Shown one piece after another: positions 9,301-15,808 of a stretch of DNA of 15,808 nucleotides; position 1 is the first letter of the stretch, and each line of letters starts with the position of its first letter. Under the pieces are notes generated by a model, which was given only the letters and a program-made list of their open reading frames with translations, ran no database searches and was not told the origin of the DNA. This DNA comes from Hyphomicrobiaceae bacterium (GTDB lineage Bacteria > Pseudomonadota > Alphaproteobacteria > Rhizobiales > Hyphomicrobiaceae). The position numbers were made by a program, and so were the translations under genes. The stretch lies in assembly GCA_013214245.1 (NCBI GenBank), contig JABSQE010000055.1:1-15808 (forward strand), in the 5' to 3' direction.

Positions 9301-10560
9301 AAAATCAGGTATGGCGCGCGGCTGCTCGTAGACGAGGGTGATTCAGTAACGCGTGGCGCTCGCCTAGCCCAATGGGATCCATATACGCGTCCTATCCTTA
9401 CAGAAGTAGACGGGATCGCTCAGTATGAGGACTTAGTCGAGGGGGCTTCAATACGCGAGCAGACAGACGAAGTGAAAGGCACGTCCAATCGTGTTGTTAT
9501 TGACTGGCGAGCTTCGCCACGAGGCATTGATCTCAAACCTGCCATTGTTGTTAAAGATAAAAATGGTAACCCAATAGAGCTTTCGCGTGGCGGTGATGCG
9601 CGCTATTTGCTCTCTAACGAAGCTATTCTTTCCGTTGATCCTGGCCAAGAGGTAAACGCTGGTGATGTTCTGGCGCGCGTACCGGTGGCTTCTGCCAAGC
9701 AAAGCGATATTACTGGTGGTTTGCCTCGTGTTGCAGAACTATTTGAGGCACGTCGTCCCAAGGATCATGCTATTATTGCAGAGATATCAGGGACTGTGGA
9801 ATTTGGTAAAGACTACAAAAGCAAACAGAGAATAGCCATTCGGCCAGAGCACGAGGAATTGGAACCAATAGAATACCTTATTACTCGTGGAAAAACTTTA
9901 GCTGTGCAAAATGGAGATCACATCGAAAAAGGAGACTATATATATGACGGTCATCCGGCACCACATGACATTTTAGCCATAAAAGGTGTTGAGGAGCTGG
10001 CAAACTATTTGATCAATGAAATTCAATATGTATATCGTCTACAGGGAGTGACTATCAACGACAAGCACATTGAGGTTATTGTGCGTCAAATGTTGCAGAA
10101 AGTTGAAATTATGGATACCGGTGATACTGAGTTTCTTAAAGGCGAGCAAGTTGATCGTATAGAACTTAGGGAAAAGAATGCGCAGTACGAGCTCGAAGGA
10201 AAGCGTCCGGCAACTAGTCAACCAGTGCTCTTAGGAATTACTAAAGCTTCTTTACAAACACGCTCATTCGTTTCTGCTGCATCTTTTCAAGAAACGACTC
10301 GTGTGCTGACCGAGGCTGCGGTCGGAGGCAAGGTGGACACGTTGGAGGGTCTTAAAGAAAATGTTATAGTTGGTCGACTCATACCTGCTGGCACTGGTGG
10401 CATGCTTCGTAGCATTCGCCGTGTCGCAACGCGGCGAGATGAACTCATAGCTAAAGAGCGAGAACTATCTAGGACAAATGTTGAGCAGGTGGCTCTTCTT
10501 GATGACACTGGAAATGGGACGGGAAATTTGCATTCTGCGATCGATACCTTAGAGAACTAG
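6331..10560 (+). CDS. rpoC: DNA-directed RNA polymerase subunit beta'
   Basis: This is the largest core RNA polymerase subunit, carrying the catalytic magnesium site. I chose ATG at 6331 (MNEITNIF, 1409 residues) because AGGAG lies at 6316-6320 and the upstream in-frame extension from 6307 is not family-like. Zinc-binding cysteines of the N-terminal ribbon are C71, C73, C86 and C89. The catalytic NADFDGDQM motif is at 460-468, with the three aspartates at 462, 464 and 466. The bridge helix region GARKGLADTALKTANSGY starts near residue 774. The second zinc site is C810, C884, C891 and C894. The trigger loop MRTFHIGG begins at M928, with the key histidine at 932, and is followed by the lineage insertion usual in proteobacteria. 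The gene lies 125 bases after rpoB and appears fully functional. Confidence 0.99.
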   Translation: MNEITNIFKQQQQSLPTFDQIKISIASPNDILSWSFGEIKKPETINYRTFKPERDGLFCARIFGPIKDYECLCGKYKRMKYKDIVCEKCGVQVTLAKVRRERMGHIDLAAPVAHIWFLKSLPSRLGLLLDMALKDLERVLYFESYIVIEPGVTTLSEMELLTEDQYNQALDEFGPDSFTAGIGAEAIRELLAAMDLPTIRDDLRLEIMESTSELKPKKLAKRLKIIEAFIESGNRPEWMILTVVPVIPPELRPLVPLDGGRFATSDLNDLYRRVINRNNRLKRLKELRAPDIIIRNEKRMLQESVDALFDNGRRGRVITGANKRPLKSLADMLKGKQGRFRQNLLGKRVDYSGRSVIVVGPSMKLHQCGLPKKMALELFKPFVYARLQALQQAATVKQAKKLVEKEKPEVWDVLDEVIREHPVLLNRAPTLHRLGIQAFEPVLIEGKAIQLHPLVCAAFNADFDGDQMAVHVPLSLEAQLEARVLMMATNNFLHPASGEPIIVPSQDIVLGLYYLSILSEKQPGEGMVFGSAEEVRHALDAEVVGLHAKVKGRYITVDNNGNRISQIHDTTPGRMLLAELLPKNSDIEFDLMNQLLTKKAISSMINTVYRVCGQKETVIFCDRIMEIGFNYAFKAGISFGKDDMVVPDAKSSMVSETNKLVLEFEQQYNDGLITKLEKYNKVVDAWSKCTDQISKAMMDRISTVQKDSAGKEKPTNSVYMMSHSGARGSPTQMRQLAAMRGLMTKPSGEIIETPIIANFKEGLSVLEYFNSTHGARKGLADTALKTANSGYLTRRLVDVAQDAIISETDCGTDDGINVQAVVDSGQVLVTLANRVLGRTAAEDVVSPETGELIVACGELIEERHSHAIEKAELQEIRIRSVLTCETKIGVCAKCYGRDLARGTLVNIGEAVGVIAAQSIGEPGTQLTMRTFHIGGAAQVTDTSVMESNFNGRVQIKNRNVIKNGRGELVAMGRSMAITIIDQTGKELATQKIRYGARLLVDEGDSVTRGARLAQWDPYTRPILTEVDGIAQYEDLVEGASIREQTDEVKGTSNRVVIDWRASPRGIDLKPAIVVKDKNGNPIELSRGGDARYLLSNEAILSVDPGQEVNAGDVLARVPVASAKQSDITGGLPRVAELFEARRPKDHAIIAEISGTVEFGKDYKSKQRIAIRPEHEELEPIEYLITRGKTLAVQNGDHIEKGDYIYDGHPAPHDILAIKGVEELANYLINEIQYVYRLQGVTINDKHIEVIVRQMLQKVEIMDTGDTEFLKGEQVDRIELREKNAQYELEGKRPATSQPVLLGITKASLQTRSFVSAASFQETTRVLTEAAVGGKVDTLEGLKENVIVGRLIPAGTGGMLRSIRRVATRRDELIAKERELSRTNVEQVALLDDTGNGTGNLHSAIDTLEN

Positions 10561-11474
10561 AAATATCTGACTTATTAGCGTTGTAAGCCTGGTCTAATTA
10601 GATCTCAGTATAAGGCTCATAAATGGTCGGTATAAATTGTAATCTTAATGTAGTCAAATGGTGCCATTGACACAGGAGAACTCAGATGAGAGCTTTTTAT
10701 GTTATGAATGTTTCCTATTAAAGTATATTATTCACCTTAAGAGCTCTATCAGTTGGGTGAGATCATATGTGCACATATTAGACAGAAATTATGGAGACGC
10801 TTTTTATTACAGTACAGAATTAATTAATATGTTCTTGGGTTGCGGGCACAGGACTCATGTAGTTTTTACTGTAATTTTTTCCATATTTTAGGAGAACTAT
10901 CTTTGGTATTACTCAAAACCAGTAATGTATTCTATGAGGGTGTCTCAAAATAGGAATTAGGATTATACAGTCTAGCTTTGGTTAGTTCTTGCCTAGTAAG
11001 GTTAGCTTAATAAACAGTTTTAGCAATTGTTTTAACTATCATATGGAAAGCTGCAGAACCTTTAACGCTGCGTAGAATGATAATAATCGATGTATGAAAA
11101 AAATTAAAAACTGGCAAGGTGAGCCTGTATACTCTCCGAGCTTACCATACTGCGCGTTCTGAGAATGTTAAAAGCGAGCATATGAGGTAAAGCTTTGTCG
11201 AGTTATAATCTAAAGAAACAGATGCAGTGTTACTGCGCTCGCAAAAATATAGTAGAGTTGGATGCTGTGTCATAGTCATGAAACACATTATTGTGTTGTA
11301 CTTGAGAAAATATAGATGACAAATCCAGTAAATATACAGATTGTATTGATTTCATGGAGCCAGCAGATGAATGTAAAGTCAGTGGTTAATTAGATATTAA
11401 TCTGACGGTCGAGATGTTTTTAGATCATAATTTTTAAAAATATAGCGGTCGCTCCAGAACGCAGGGTAATAACC
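10561..11474. other. Gene-free AT-rich stretch after rpoC
   Basis: About 0.9 kb with no credible coding frame. The longest open frame (10658-10891, + strand) has no recognisable motif. Weak inverted repeats are present, for example AGCCT (10586-10590) with AGGCT (10613-10617), and GCAGT (11224-11228) with ACTGC (11232-11236), but no convincing terminator with a T run. A TATAAT at 11204-11209 lacks a matching -35 box. I see no tRNA T-loop motif. The tract probably contains the rpoC transcript end, the promoter of the his unit and decayed sequence. Confidence 0.6.
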
Positions 11475-12215
11475 GTGATTCTTTTTCCCGCAATCGACTT
11501 GAAAAATGGTCTGTGTGTTCGTCTTAAGCTAGGTGACATGTCTAAAGTTACGGTCTTCAACGACGATCCCGCGGCACAAGCTTTGGCTTTTCAATTACAA
11601 GGCTTTAAGTGGCTTCATATTGTAGATCTGAATGGGGCCTTTTCTGGTAAACCAACTAATATTGTGGCGGTAAAGACTATACTTGCAGAAACGGTAATTC
11701 CGGTACAATTAGGCGGTGGTATTCGTGATCTGTCCACAATCGAAATGTGGCTATTAAACGGGGTGCGCCGTGTTATTCTTGGCACAGCCGCCGTAAGAAA
11801 CCCTGCGCTTGTATGTGAAGCATGCAGTAAATTTCCTGGACAAATTGCTATCGGAATTGATGCAAGGAACGGACAGGTAGCTGTTGAGGGCTGGGCTAAG
11901 ACAACTGTGATATCAGCTATCGAACTTGCTGCTCGTTTCGAGGATTTGGGTGTTGCAGCTATTATATACACTGATATCGATCGTGACGGTATGCTTAAAG
12001 GCCTAAATTTTAAGAAAACGGTTGAATTAGCAGCCGCTACTTCTATACCAGTTATTGCTTCTGGTGGCCTTGCCTCTATTAAGGACATACATCGTTTGTT
12101 ACGTCCAGAGTATAAAAAGTTAGCAGGTGCTATTTCAGGACGAGCTCTATATGATGGTTGCCTCGATCCATTCGAAGTTTCTGCTCTAATAACCAATCAA
12201 CGGAACGAACAATGA
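11475..12215 (+). CDS. hisA: 1-(5-phosphoribosyl)-5-[(5-phosphoribosylamino)methylideneamino]imidazole-4-carboxamide isomerase
   Basis: HisA carries out the Amadori isomerisation of ProFAR to PRFAR, the fourth step of cytosolic histidine biosynthesis. The 246-residue protein is a full-length (beta-alpha)8 barrel. The first strand FPAIDLKNG carries catalytic D8, and IGIDARNG carries catalytic D129. The phosphate-binding motifs are QLGGGIRD (78-85), YTDIDRDG (165-172) and IASGGLAS (194-201). The start is GTG at 11475, giving the family-typical N-terminus MILFPAID, with AGGG at 11463-11466. The stop overlaps the next gene's start in an ATGA junction, which implies translational coupling. The barrel motifs are those of HisA, not of HisF or TrpF. 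There is no hisB, hisH or hisE next to it, although these are commonly linked in free-living alphaproteobacteria. Confidence 0.96.
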   Translation: MILFPAIDLKNGLCVRLKLGDMSKVTVFNDDPAAQALAFQLQGFKWLHIVDLNGAFSGKPTNIVAVKTILAETVIPVQLGGGIRDLSTIEMWLLNGVRRVILGTAAVRNPALVCEACSKFPGQIAIGIDARNGQVAVEGWAKTTVISAIELAARFEDLGVAAIIYTDIDRDGMLKGLNFKKTVELAAATSIPVIASGGLASIKDIHRLLRPEYKKLAGAISGRALYDGCLDPFEVSALITNQRNEQ

Positions 12216-13045
12216 AATTAGCATTAATTTATGCTTACTGGCCCAATCAACCTTTTGAAATAACATGGTGCGATCTGCCGTGGGCAGTTCGTGATGCCGG
12301 TTTGACCAAACGTCTTCGAGATGAAGGGTACGAAGTACGCGAAAGCATTTTAAGTTCAGCAGAAGTTTATCCTGAAGAGCTGCGTTCGGGATTCATTCTA
12401 GCTAGTGAAATCGCATCTGAAATTCGTAAAGCCTATATGCATGGCGAATTGCCAGTAACGTTATGTGGTAGTTGCTTACTTGCTTCTTTAGCTAACATTA
12501 CCGCATTAGGTGGTCTGAACACTAGGGTCGTATGGTTAGATTCTCATCCGGATCTTAACACACCTGAGACAACAAAAAGTGGATTGTTTGAAGGTATGGC
12601 GCTTGCAGCTTCAGCCGGCTTTGCTTTTTATGGAATGGTGCGAGAACATGCAAAGCTAGCTACACCCGTCTCATTGGATAATGTGATACTATATGGAGTT
12701 AAGGAAGTCGATCCTGCAGAGCAGGCACTTATTGATATGCATAATATTCCCATTGCGAAATCGGCATCTGATATCAGTGAGCTATTGAATACTAAATTAA
12801 AAGCGACATACGTCCATATCGATATGGATGTTCACGATAGGCGAGCTGTGCATACTGGAGCAGTATCTGTACCAGATGGACCATCTGTCAACATTGTACG
12901 CCAGGTACTTTCTAACATTAAAAATGTTTCAGCTCTATCGATTACAGGATTTGACCCTAAAGTTTCTGATGCTGTGAAAATAAGCCGAATAGCAGTTGAA
13001 CACGTCTTAAATATTGCGGATACAACCTTTAAAAACGACATCTAA
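12212..13045 (+). CDS. Arginase-superfamily (ureohydrolase-like) protein
   Basis: This is a 277-residue metallohydrolase-like protein of the arginase/agmatinase/formimidoylglutamase fold. The ATG at 12212 overlaps the hisA stop (ATGA) and has GGA at 12202-12204. A longer frame opening at 12158 would lie inside hisA and is unlikely. Two metal-binding motifs of the family are clear: VVWLDSHPDLNTPET with D110, H112 and D114, and HIDMDVHD with D204 and D206. The motif that usually supplies the first metal-binding histidine (GGDHS) is replaced by CGSC at 85-88. I recall a subgroup with GNC at this place, so a working enzyme with altered metal ligation is plausible. The late family glutamate appears as D248 in GFDPK. 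The substrate is unknown. hisA and hisF on either side make a link to histidine metabolism possible but not shown. Confidence 0.8.
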   Translation: MKLALIYAYWPNQPFEITWCDLPWAVRDAGLTKRLRDEGYEVRESILSSAEVYPEELRSGFILASEIASEIRKAYMHGELPVTLCGSCLLASLANITALGGLNTRVVWLDSHPDLNTPETTKSGLFEGMALAASAGFAFYGMVREHAKLATPVSLDNVILYGVKEVDPAEQALIDMHNIPIAKSASDISELLNTKLKATYVHIDMDVHDRRAVHTGAVSVPDGPSVNIVRQVLSNIKNVSALSITGFDPKVSDAVKISRIAVEHVLNIADTTFKNDI

Positions 13046-13056
13046 GGTGGTCAGCA

Positions 13057-13827
13057 ATGTTGAAAATACGTATTATCCCTTGTCTTGACGTTAAGAATGG
13101 TCGAGTTGTTAAAGGTGTGAATTTTACTGATCTAACGGACACCGGCGATCCTGTGGAAATCGCAAAAGCATATAACAAAGCTGGAGCTGATGAGCTGTGT
13201 TTTCTTGATATTACAGCAGGTTCTGAGAAACGCGCTGCTTTATTGGATATCGTGCAACGCACAGCTGAACAATGTTTTATACCTCTGACTGTTGGTGGTG
13301 GAATTAGTTCAGTTAGTGACATTCGTTATTTATTGAATGCTGGAGCAGACAAGGTTTCGATAAATACTTCAGCGGTATATAACCGTGATTTAATTAGTGA
13401 AGCTTCAATGAAATTTGGTTCTCAGTGTATCGTTATTTCTATAGATGCAAAAAAAATCGTGTTACCAAGCACTTCTGATTGTTGGGAAGTATTTACTCAT
13501 GGAGGACGTAAAGCTACAGGTATTGATGCGATTCAATATGCAAAAGAGGCCGTATATTTAGGTGCAGGTGAAATTCTTCTGACTTCCATTGATCGTGACG
13601 GTACTCAAGCAGGTCTGGATTTAGCTTTGACACGCGCAGTCGTAGATGCTGTTTCGGTACCTGTTATTGCATCAGGAGGGGTGGGATTGTTAAAACATAT
13701 GTCAGATGGAGTACTTGAAGGTCGTGCCAGTGCAATATTAGCTGCTTCTATATTTCATTATGGTAAGTTTACAGTTGCCGAAACGAAAGAATATATGGCT
13801 AAAGATGGTATAGCTGTAAGGCGATAG
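13057..13827 (+). CDS. hisF: Imidazole glycerol phosphate synthase, cyclase subunit HisF
   Basis: HisF, with the glutaminase HisH, converts PRFAR plus ammonia into imidazole glycerol phosphate and AICAR, feeding both histidine and purine synthesis. The 256-residue barrel is full length. Catalytic D11 lies in IIPCLDVKNGRVVKG and D130 in VISIDAKK, the same numbering as in well-studied HisF proteins. Phosphate-binding motifs are TVGGGISS (78-85), TSIDRDGT (176-183) and IASGGVG (204-210), and the C-terminus reads ILAASIFHYGKF. ATG at 13057 follows AAGGTGG (13044-13050), which overlaps the previous stop. The partner hisH is not in this window and must lie elsewhere if the pathway is complete. Confidence 0.97.
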   Translation: MLKIRIIPCLDVKNGRVVKGVNFTDLTDTGDPVEIAKAYNKAGADELCFLDITAGSEKRAALLDIVQRTAEQCFIPLTVGGGISSVSDIRYLLNAGADKVSINTSAVYNRDLISEASMKFGSQCIVISIDAKKIVLPSTSDCWEVFTHGGRKATGIDAIQYAKEAVYLGAGEILLTSIDRDGTQAGLDLALTRAVVDAVSVPVIASGGVGLLKHMSDGVLEGRASAILAASIFHYGKFTVAETKEYMAKDGIAVRR

Positions 13828-14572
13828 CGATGTGACCTTTTCAAATCTTGATTTAACTTTGCGGTGTACAGCTTAAGGAATGTTATCTCGCACCTTTGAA
13901 ATAGTTGGAATGCATTTTAATTTGGAAAATAGTATTCTACTTAAAGCTTGAATATAGAAAGTGCTCATCAATATCATACCGATTGAAAAATTAGAAATGT
14001 TCTAAAGTTATAACCCACATGTAGATTCTTAGATTCATTATTATGATAGTGCTATCTGCGATATCAAAAAGCTTCAAGACTACTTAATAGAGAAGCTGTA
14101 AATAGTAGGGTTCATTTGACATTTCAAATTCAACTCTTGTTAAAAAAAAACCTTTAGAACACGCCCTTAAAACACACTAAAATGATAACATTTCTGTTTC
14201 TTTGCTAGATTTTTTATATAATCTTCAGGTATACTTTAATCACAGATAATGATGTTTGATTACAATTATCTCTACTCGATAAGTATGATTATTGCCATAT
14301 TTTGTTGTGCGATAAACGTATTAAGATTTTAGCCTAGCAATATGAGCTTATATTTGACAAAATTCACTAATTTATGTAGTTTACATAAGATTAATTTTAG
14401 TTAAAGTGAAAGGGATGTGACCTGATCTTTCTCTGCATTCATCAACAATCTGGATGGATTTATAACTGAGTTGTTTTTTCAAAATACTGCTAACCTTCGG
14501 TTATAACAATTGTAACTTTAATATAGCTTCAGATAATAGCATTTTACATCTATAACACAACTGATCAGGATC
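13828..14572. other. Gene-free AT-rich stretch after hisF
   Basis: About 0.75 kb with no coding frame of note. A hand count of 13921-13980 gives 17 G+C in 60 bases, far below the neighbouring genes. I see no clear intrinsic terminator for the hisF transcript, no tRNA motif and no tandem repeat. A short palindrome, ACAATTGT, lies near 14507. It is best read as sequence that decayed beyond recognition. Confidence 0.6.
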
Positions 14573-15329
14573 TGTTGACGTGCAATGTGATTTCATAACA
14601 GATTTTACTAAATTTATCCAGGATGAAAAATCTCCTTAACTAAGTGGCAGTATTTATACTCTTTCCGCATTATGCTCAGCCGATGATTATCGCTCCTTGC
14701 TTTCTAGATTCACGGCTCCAACATCATTTTATACTAGCTTACAGCATAAACCTTGTCGGCAATGAGTATGCCTCAGATAAGACCATTTATCAACCCAATC
14801 ACGCCAGTTGTTTCTCCATGCTGACCAGATTTCACTACAACAAAAAACTGCTAAGATTGTCAAGCGCATCTACAAACTCCATGATTTTGTAGTTTATACC
14901 GCCTCCCTATTTGCCGCTGACCTAACTATGATCTCCTGTTTTGTGCTTATCCCTTGGCGAAGAATTTTCATGATTGAGCCATTGATCATAACATATCAAA
15001 GATTCGGATCTTCCTCGGATTAAAGCTATGAATATTTTATCAAAACTCTTATTTCTGACTCATCTGCGAAACCGCTCGAAAACGCAGTTCTAATTGTTAT
15101 GCACTGTTGGCTGATCACACCGTGGTGTTCCAATACGCGTAATGCATTAAATACCTTCAAGGTACAACCAAGCGTTACCACCTGTTTTTCTGGGGTCTGT
15201 TTTTTTGTCATTGCACAAAGATGAAATAGTGTTCCATGCTTAGTCTATCATGACTGTACGATTCAAAGTCAATTTTTTCCCTTCAATTAGTATTTACCAG
15301 AAAAAGTAATCGTTTTTTGAACGTCAACA
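14573..15329 (-). mobile_element. Decayed IS5-family insertion sequence
   Basis: A broken transposase gene lies between a 9-base inverted repeat, TGTTGACGT (14573-14581) and ACGTCAACA (15321-15329). Each repeat is followed inward by one variable base and CAA (reading the second on the complement). The span of about 757 bases fits a small IS5-type element. True ends may extend a few bases further, and I could not find a target duplication. Hand-counted GC inside is 26/60 (14641-14700) and 28/60 (15061-15120), against 9/60 at 15601-15660 outside. The element therefore arrived more recently than the flanking sequence decayed. Confidence 0.55.
14626..15211 (-). pseudogene. IS5-family transposase remnant, frameshifted with several stops
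   Basis: Read on the complement, the stretch shows the order of motifs of an IS5-type DDE transposase spread over three frames. Frame one opens at ATG 15211 and holds KVFNALRVL, resembling the N-terminal LNAxLWVLRTG helix. Frame two, from about 15137, has RIGTPRCDQP (compare RTGAPWRDLP), then NCVFERFRR-stop-VRNKSFDKIFIAL. It continues with YDQW at the first catalytic aspartate and a GRSRGG-like segment reading GGGINYKIMEFVDALDN (to about 14856). Frame three, from about 14829, has SGQHGETTG, LIADKVYAVS (second aspartate, 14737-14763) and YKYCHLVKEIF (14626-14661), where the usual catalytic glutamate position is altered. At least two frameshifts and seven internal stops make it inactive. The family patterns are compared from memory, but their order and spacing are convincing. 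Confidence 0.78.
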
Positions 15330-15798
15330 AAACTTAGTAATTTTTATCATAACAGTAGCTAATCTAATTAACCTACACTAGAGCTTCTCATCTCTATCTT
15401 TATCTTAATAATGCATGCACAATATAAGGCTATAGATACTTGACTATGTTATAAACAAAGCTATTTACTAGAAAGTCAGAACGCATAAATTAATAATAGT
15501 TTATTTAACAACGTATTCTTTTAATCACCACCACATGAGTTTCAAAGACGATTAAGTTGATGTAATCATAGAAAGCTATAGTTTCGAATAAAGTGGCATG
15601 ATAGTTTAAATAATAAATTAGCTTTTATCTTTAGTATAAATTTAACGCGTATAATTAATATAATGAAAATTGGTTCACTAATTCGATAAAAATTTGATGT
15701 AATTGAGGTCTTTTTAAGGAAATGAATTATTGAGGGCGGTATACTATTAAGTAAAATTTTTTTAAACCGGGATATTAAGTATTTTAGGAAAAAATAAT
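15330..15798. other. Very AT-rich gene-free stretch
   Basis: About 0.47 kb, the most AT-rich part of the window (9 G+C in 60 bases at 15601-15660). It has no coding frame. A TATACT at 15740-15745 could be a -10 box for a gene starting near the window end, but I see no good -35 partner at the normal distance. Confidence 0.5.
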
Positions 15799-15808
15799 AT
15801 GGAATTTA
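15799..15808 (+). CDS. Possible start of a further gene (only three codons visible)
   Basis: ATG at 15799 is preceded by AGGA at 15786-15789 with workable spacing, and the frame (M-E-F) is open to the window edge. Three codons cannot identify a product, and in such AT-rich sequence an ATG with a weak ribosome-binding site can occur by chance. Confidence 0.25.

Noticed and set aside
10658..10891. A 77-residue + strand frame after rpoC
   Set aside because: It has no recognisable domain, its composition is that of the surrounding AT-rich sequence, and it lacks a convincing ribosome-binding site.
11204..11209. TATAAT as the hisA promoter
   Set aside because: There is no TTGACA-like box at 16-18 bases upstream, and such hexamers are common by chance in this AT-rich tract.
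11615..12196. Long - strand open frame opposite hisA, and a similar one opposite rplL (1407-1844)
   Set aside because: Both lie entirely or mostly antisense to strongly conserved genes and have no motifs. They are codon-bias shadows.
11475..13827. hisA/hisF as paralogues serving surface polysaccharide synthesis (WbuZ-type) instead of histidine synthesis
   Set aside because: Both proteins keep the canonical catalytic aspartates and phosphate motifs, and HisA has no role in the polysaccharide systems. No sugar-modifying genes are nearby.
14644..15023. Two overlapping + strand open frames (14644-14892 and 14808-15023) that look like small proteins
   Set aside because: They run opposite the recognisable transposase remnant on the - strand and have no motif of their own. 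They are shadows of its former coding strand.
15026..15211. A - strand frame of 61 residues as an independent small gene
   Set aside because: Its first part matches the N-terminal region expected of the IS5-type transposase, and the family match continues in another frame, so it is a fragment of that pseudogene.
1..15808. tRNA genes, CRISPR arrays and tandem repeats
   Set aside because: I looked for T-loop motifs on both strands in the gaps and for regularly spaced repeats, and found none.

Overview
The window looks like part of a reduced, AT-shifted alphaproteobacterial chromosome, most likely from a Rhodospirillales-type symbiont or another lineage in genome decay. The evidence is as follows. 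RpoB, RpoC and HisA have alphaproteobacterial sequence patterns, such as the RpoB segment reading GSWLDFEFDSKDIVYVRIDR. Core genes sit next to long AT-rich tracts without genes, and there is a clearly broken insertion sequence. Low coding density with intact core genes resembles host-restricted alphaproteobacteria such as the tunicate symbiont Candidatus Endolissoclinum. That name is a guess from gene character, not an identification.

Region 1 (1-10560) is the classic ribosomal protein/RNA polymerase block on the + strand: the 3' part of rplA, a roughly 300-base leader with L10-leader features, rplJ, rplL, rpoB and rpoC. All five genes look functional, with catalytic and zinc-binding residues in place.

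Region 2 (10561-11474) is about 0.9 kb without a credible gene. In many free-living relatives the rpsL-rpsG-fusA-tuf block follows rpoC, but here it does not.

Region 3 (11475-13827) is a tight three-gene unit: hisA, an arginase-superfamily (ureohydrolase) gene, and hisF. The middle gene overlaps hisA by an ATGA junction and ends 11 bases before hisF, so the three are probably co-transcribed and translationally coupled. HisA and HisF are consecutive enzymes of histidine biosynthesis. The hydrolase keeps the DxHxD and DxD metal motifs but has CGSC where the usual GGDHS motif would be.

Region 4 (13828-15808) has no intact gene until a possible start at the very end. Inside it, at about 14573-15329, lies a decayed IS5-family insertion sequence on the - strand. 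It has about 40-47% GC in hand-counted blocks against 15-28% in its surroundings. Its transposase is split over three frames with several stops, and a 9-base inverted repeat is present at the two ends. The main items for follow-up are this IS remnant, the hisA-ureohydrolase-hisF arrangement, and the hairpins in the rplJ leader. I found no clear new defence, toxin or biosynthetic system.
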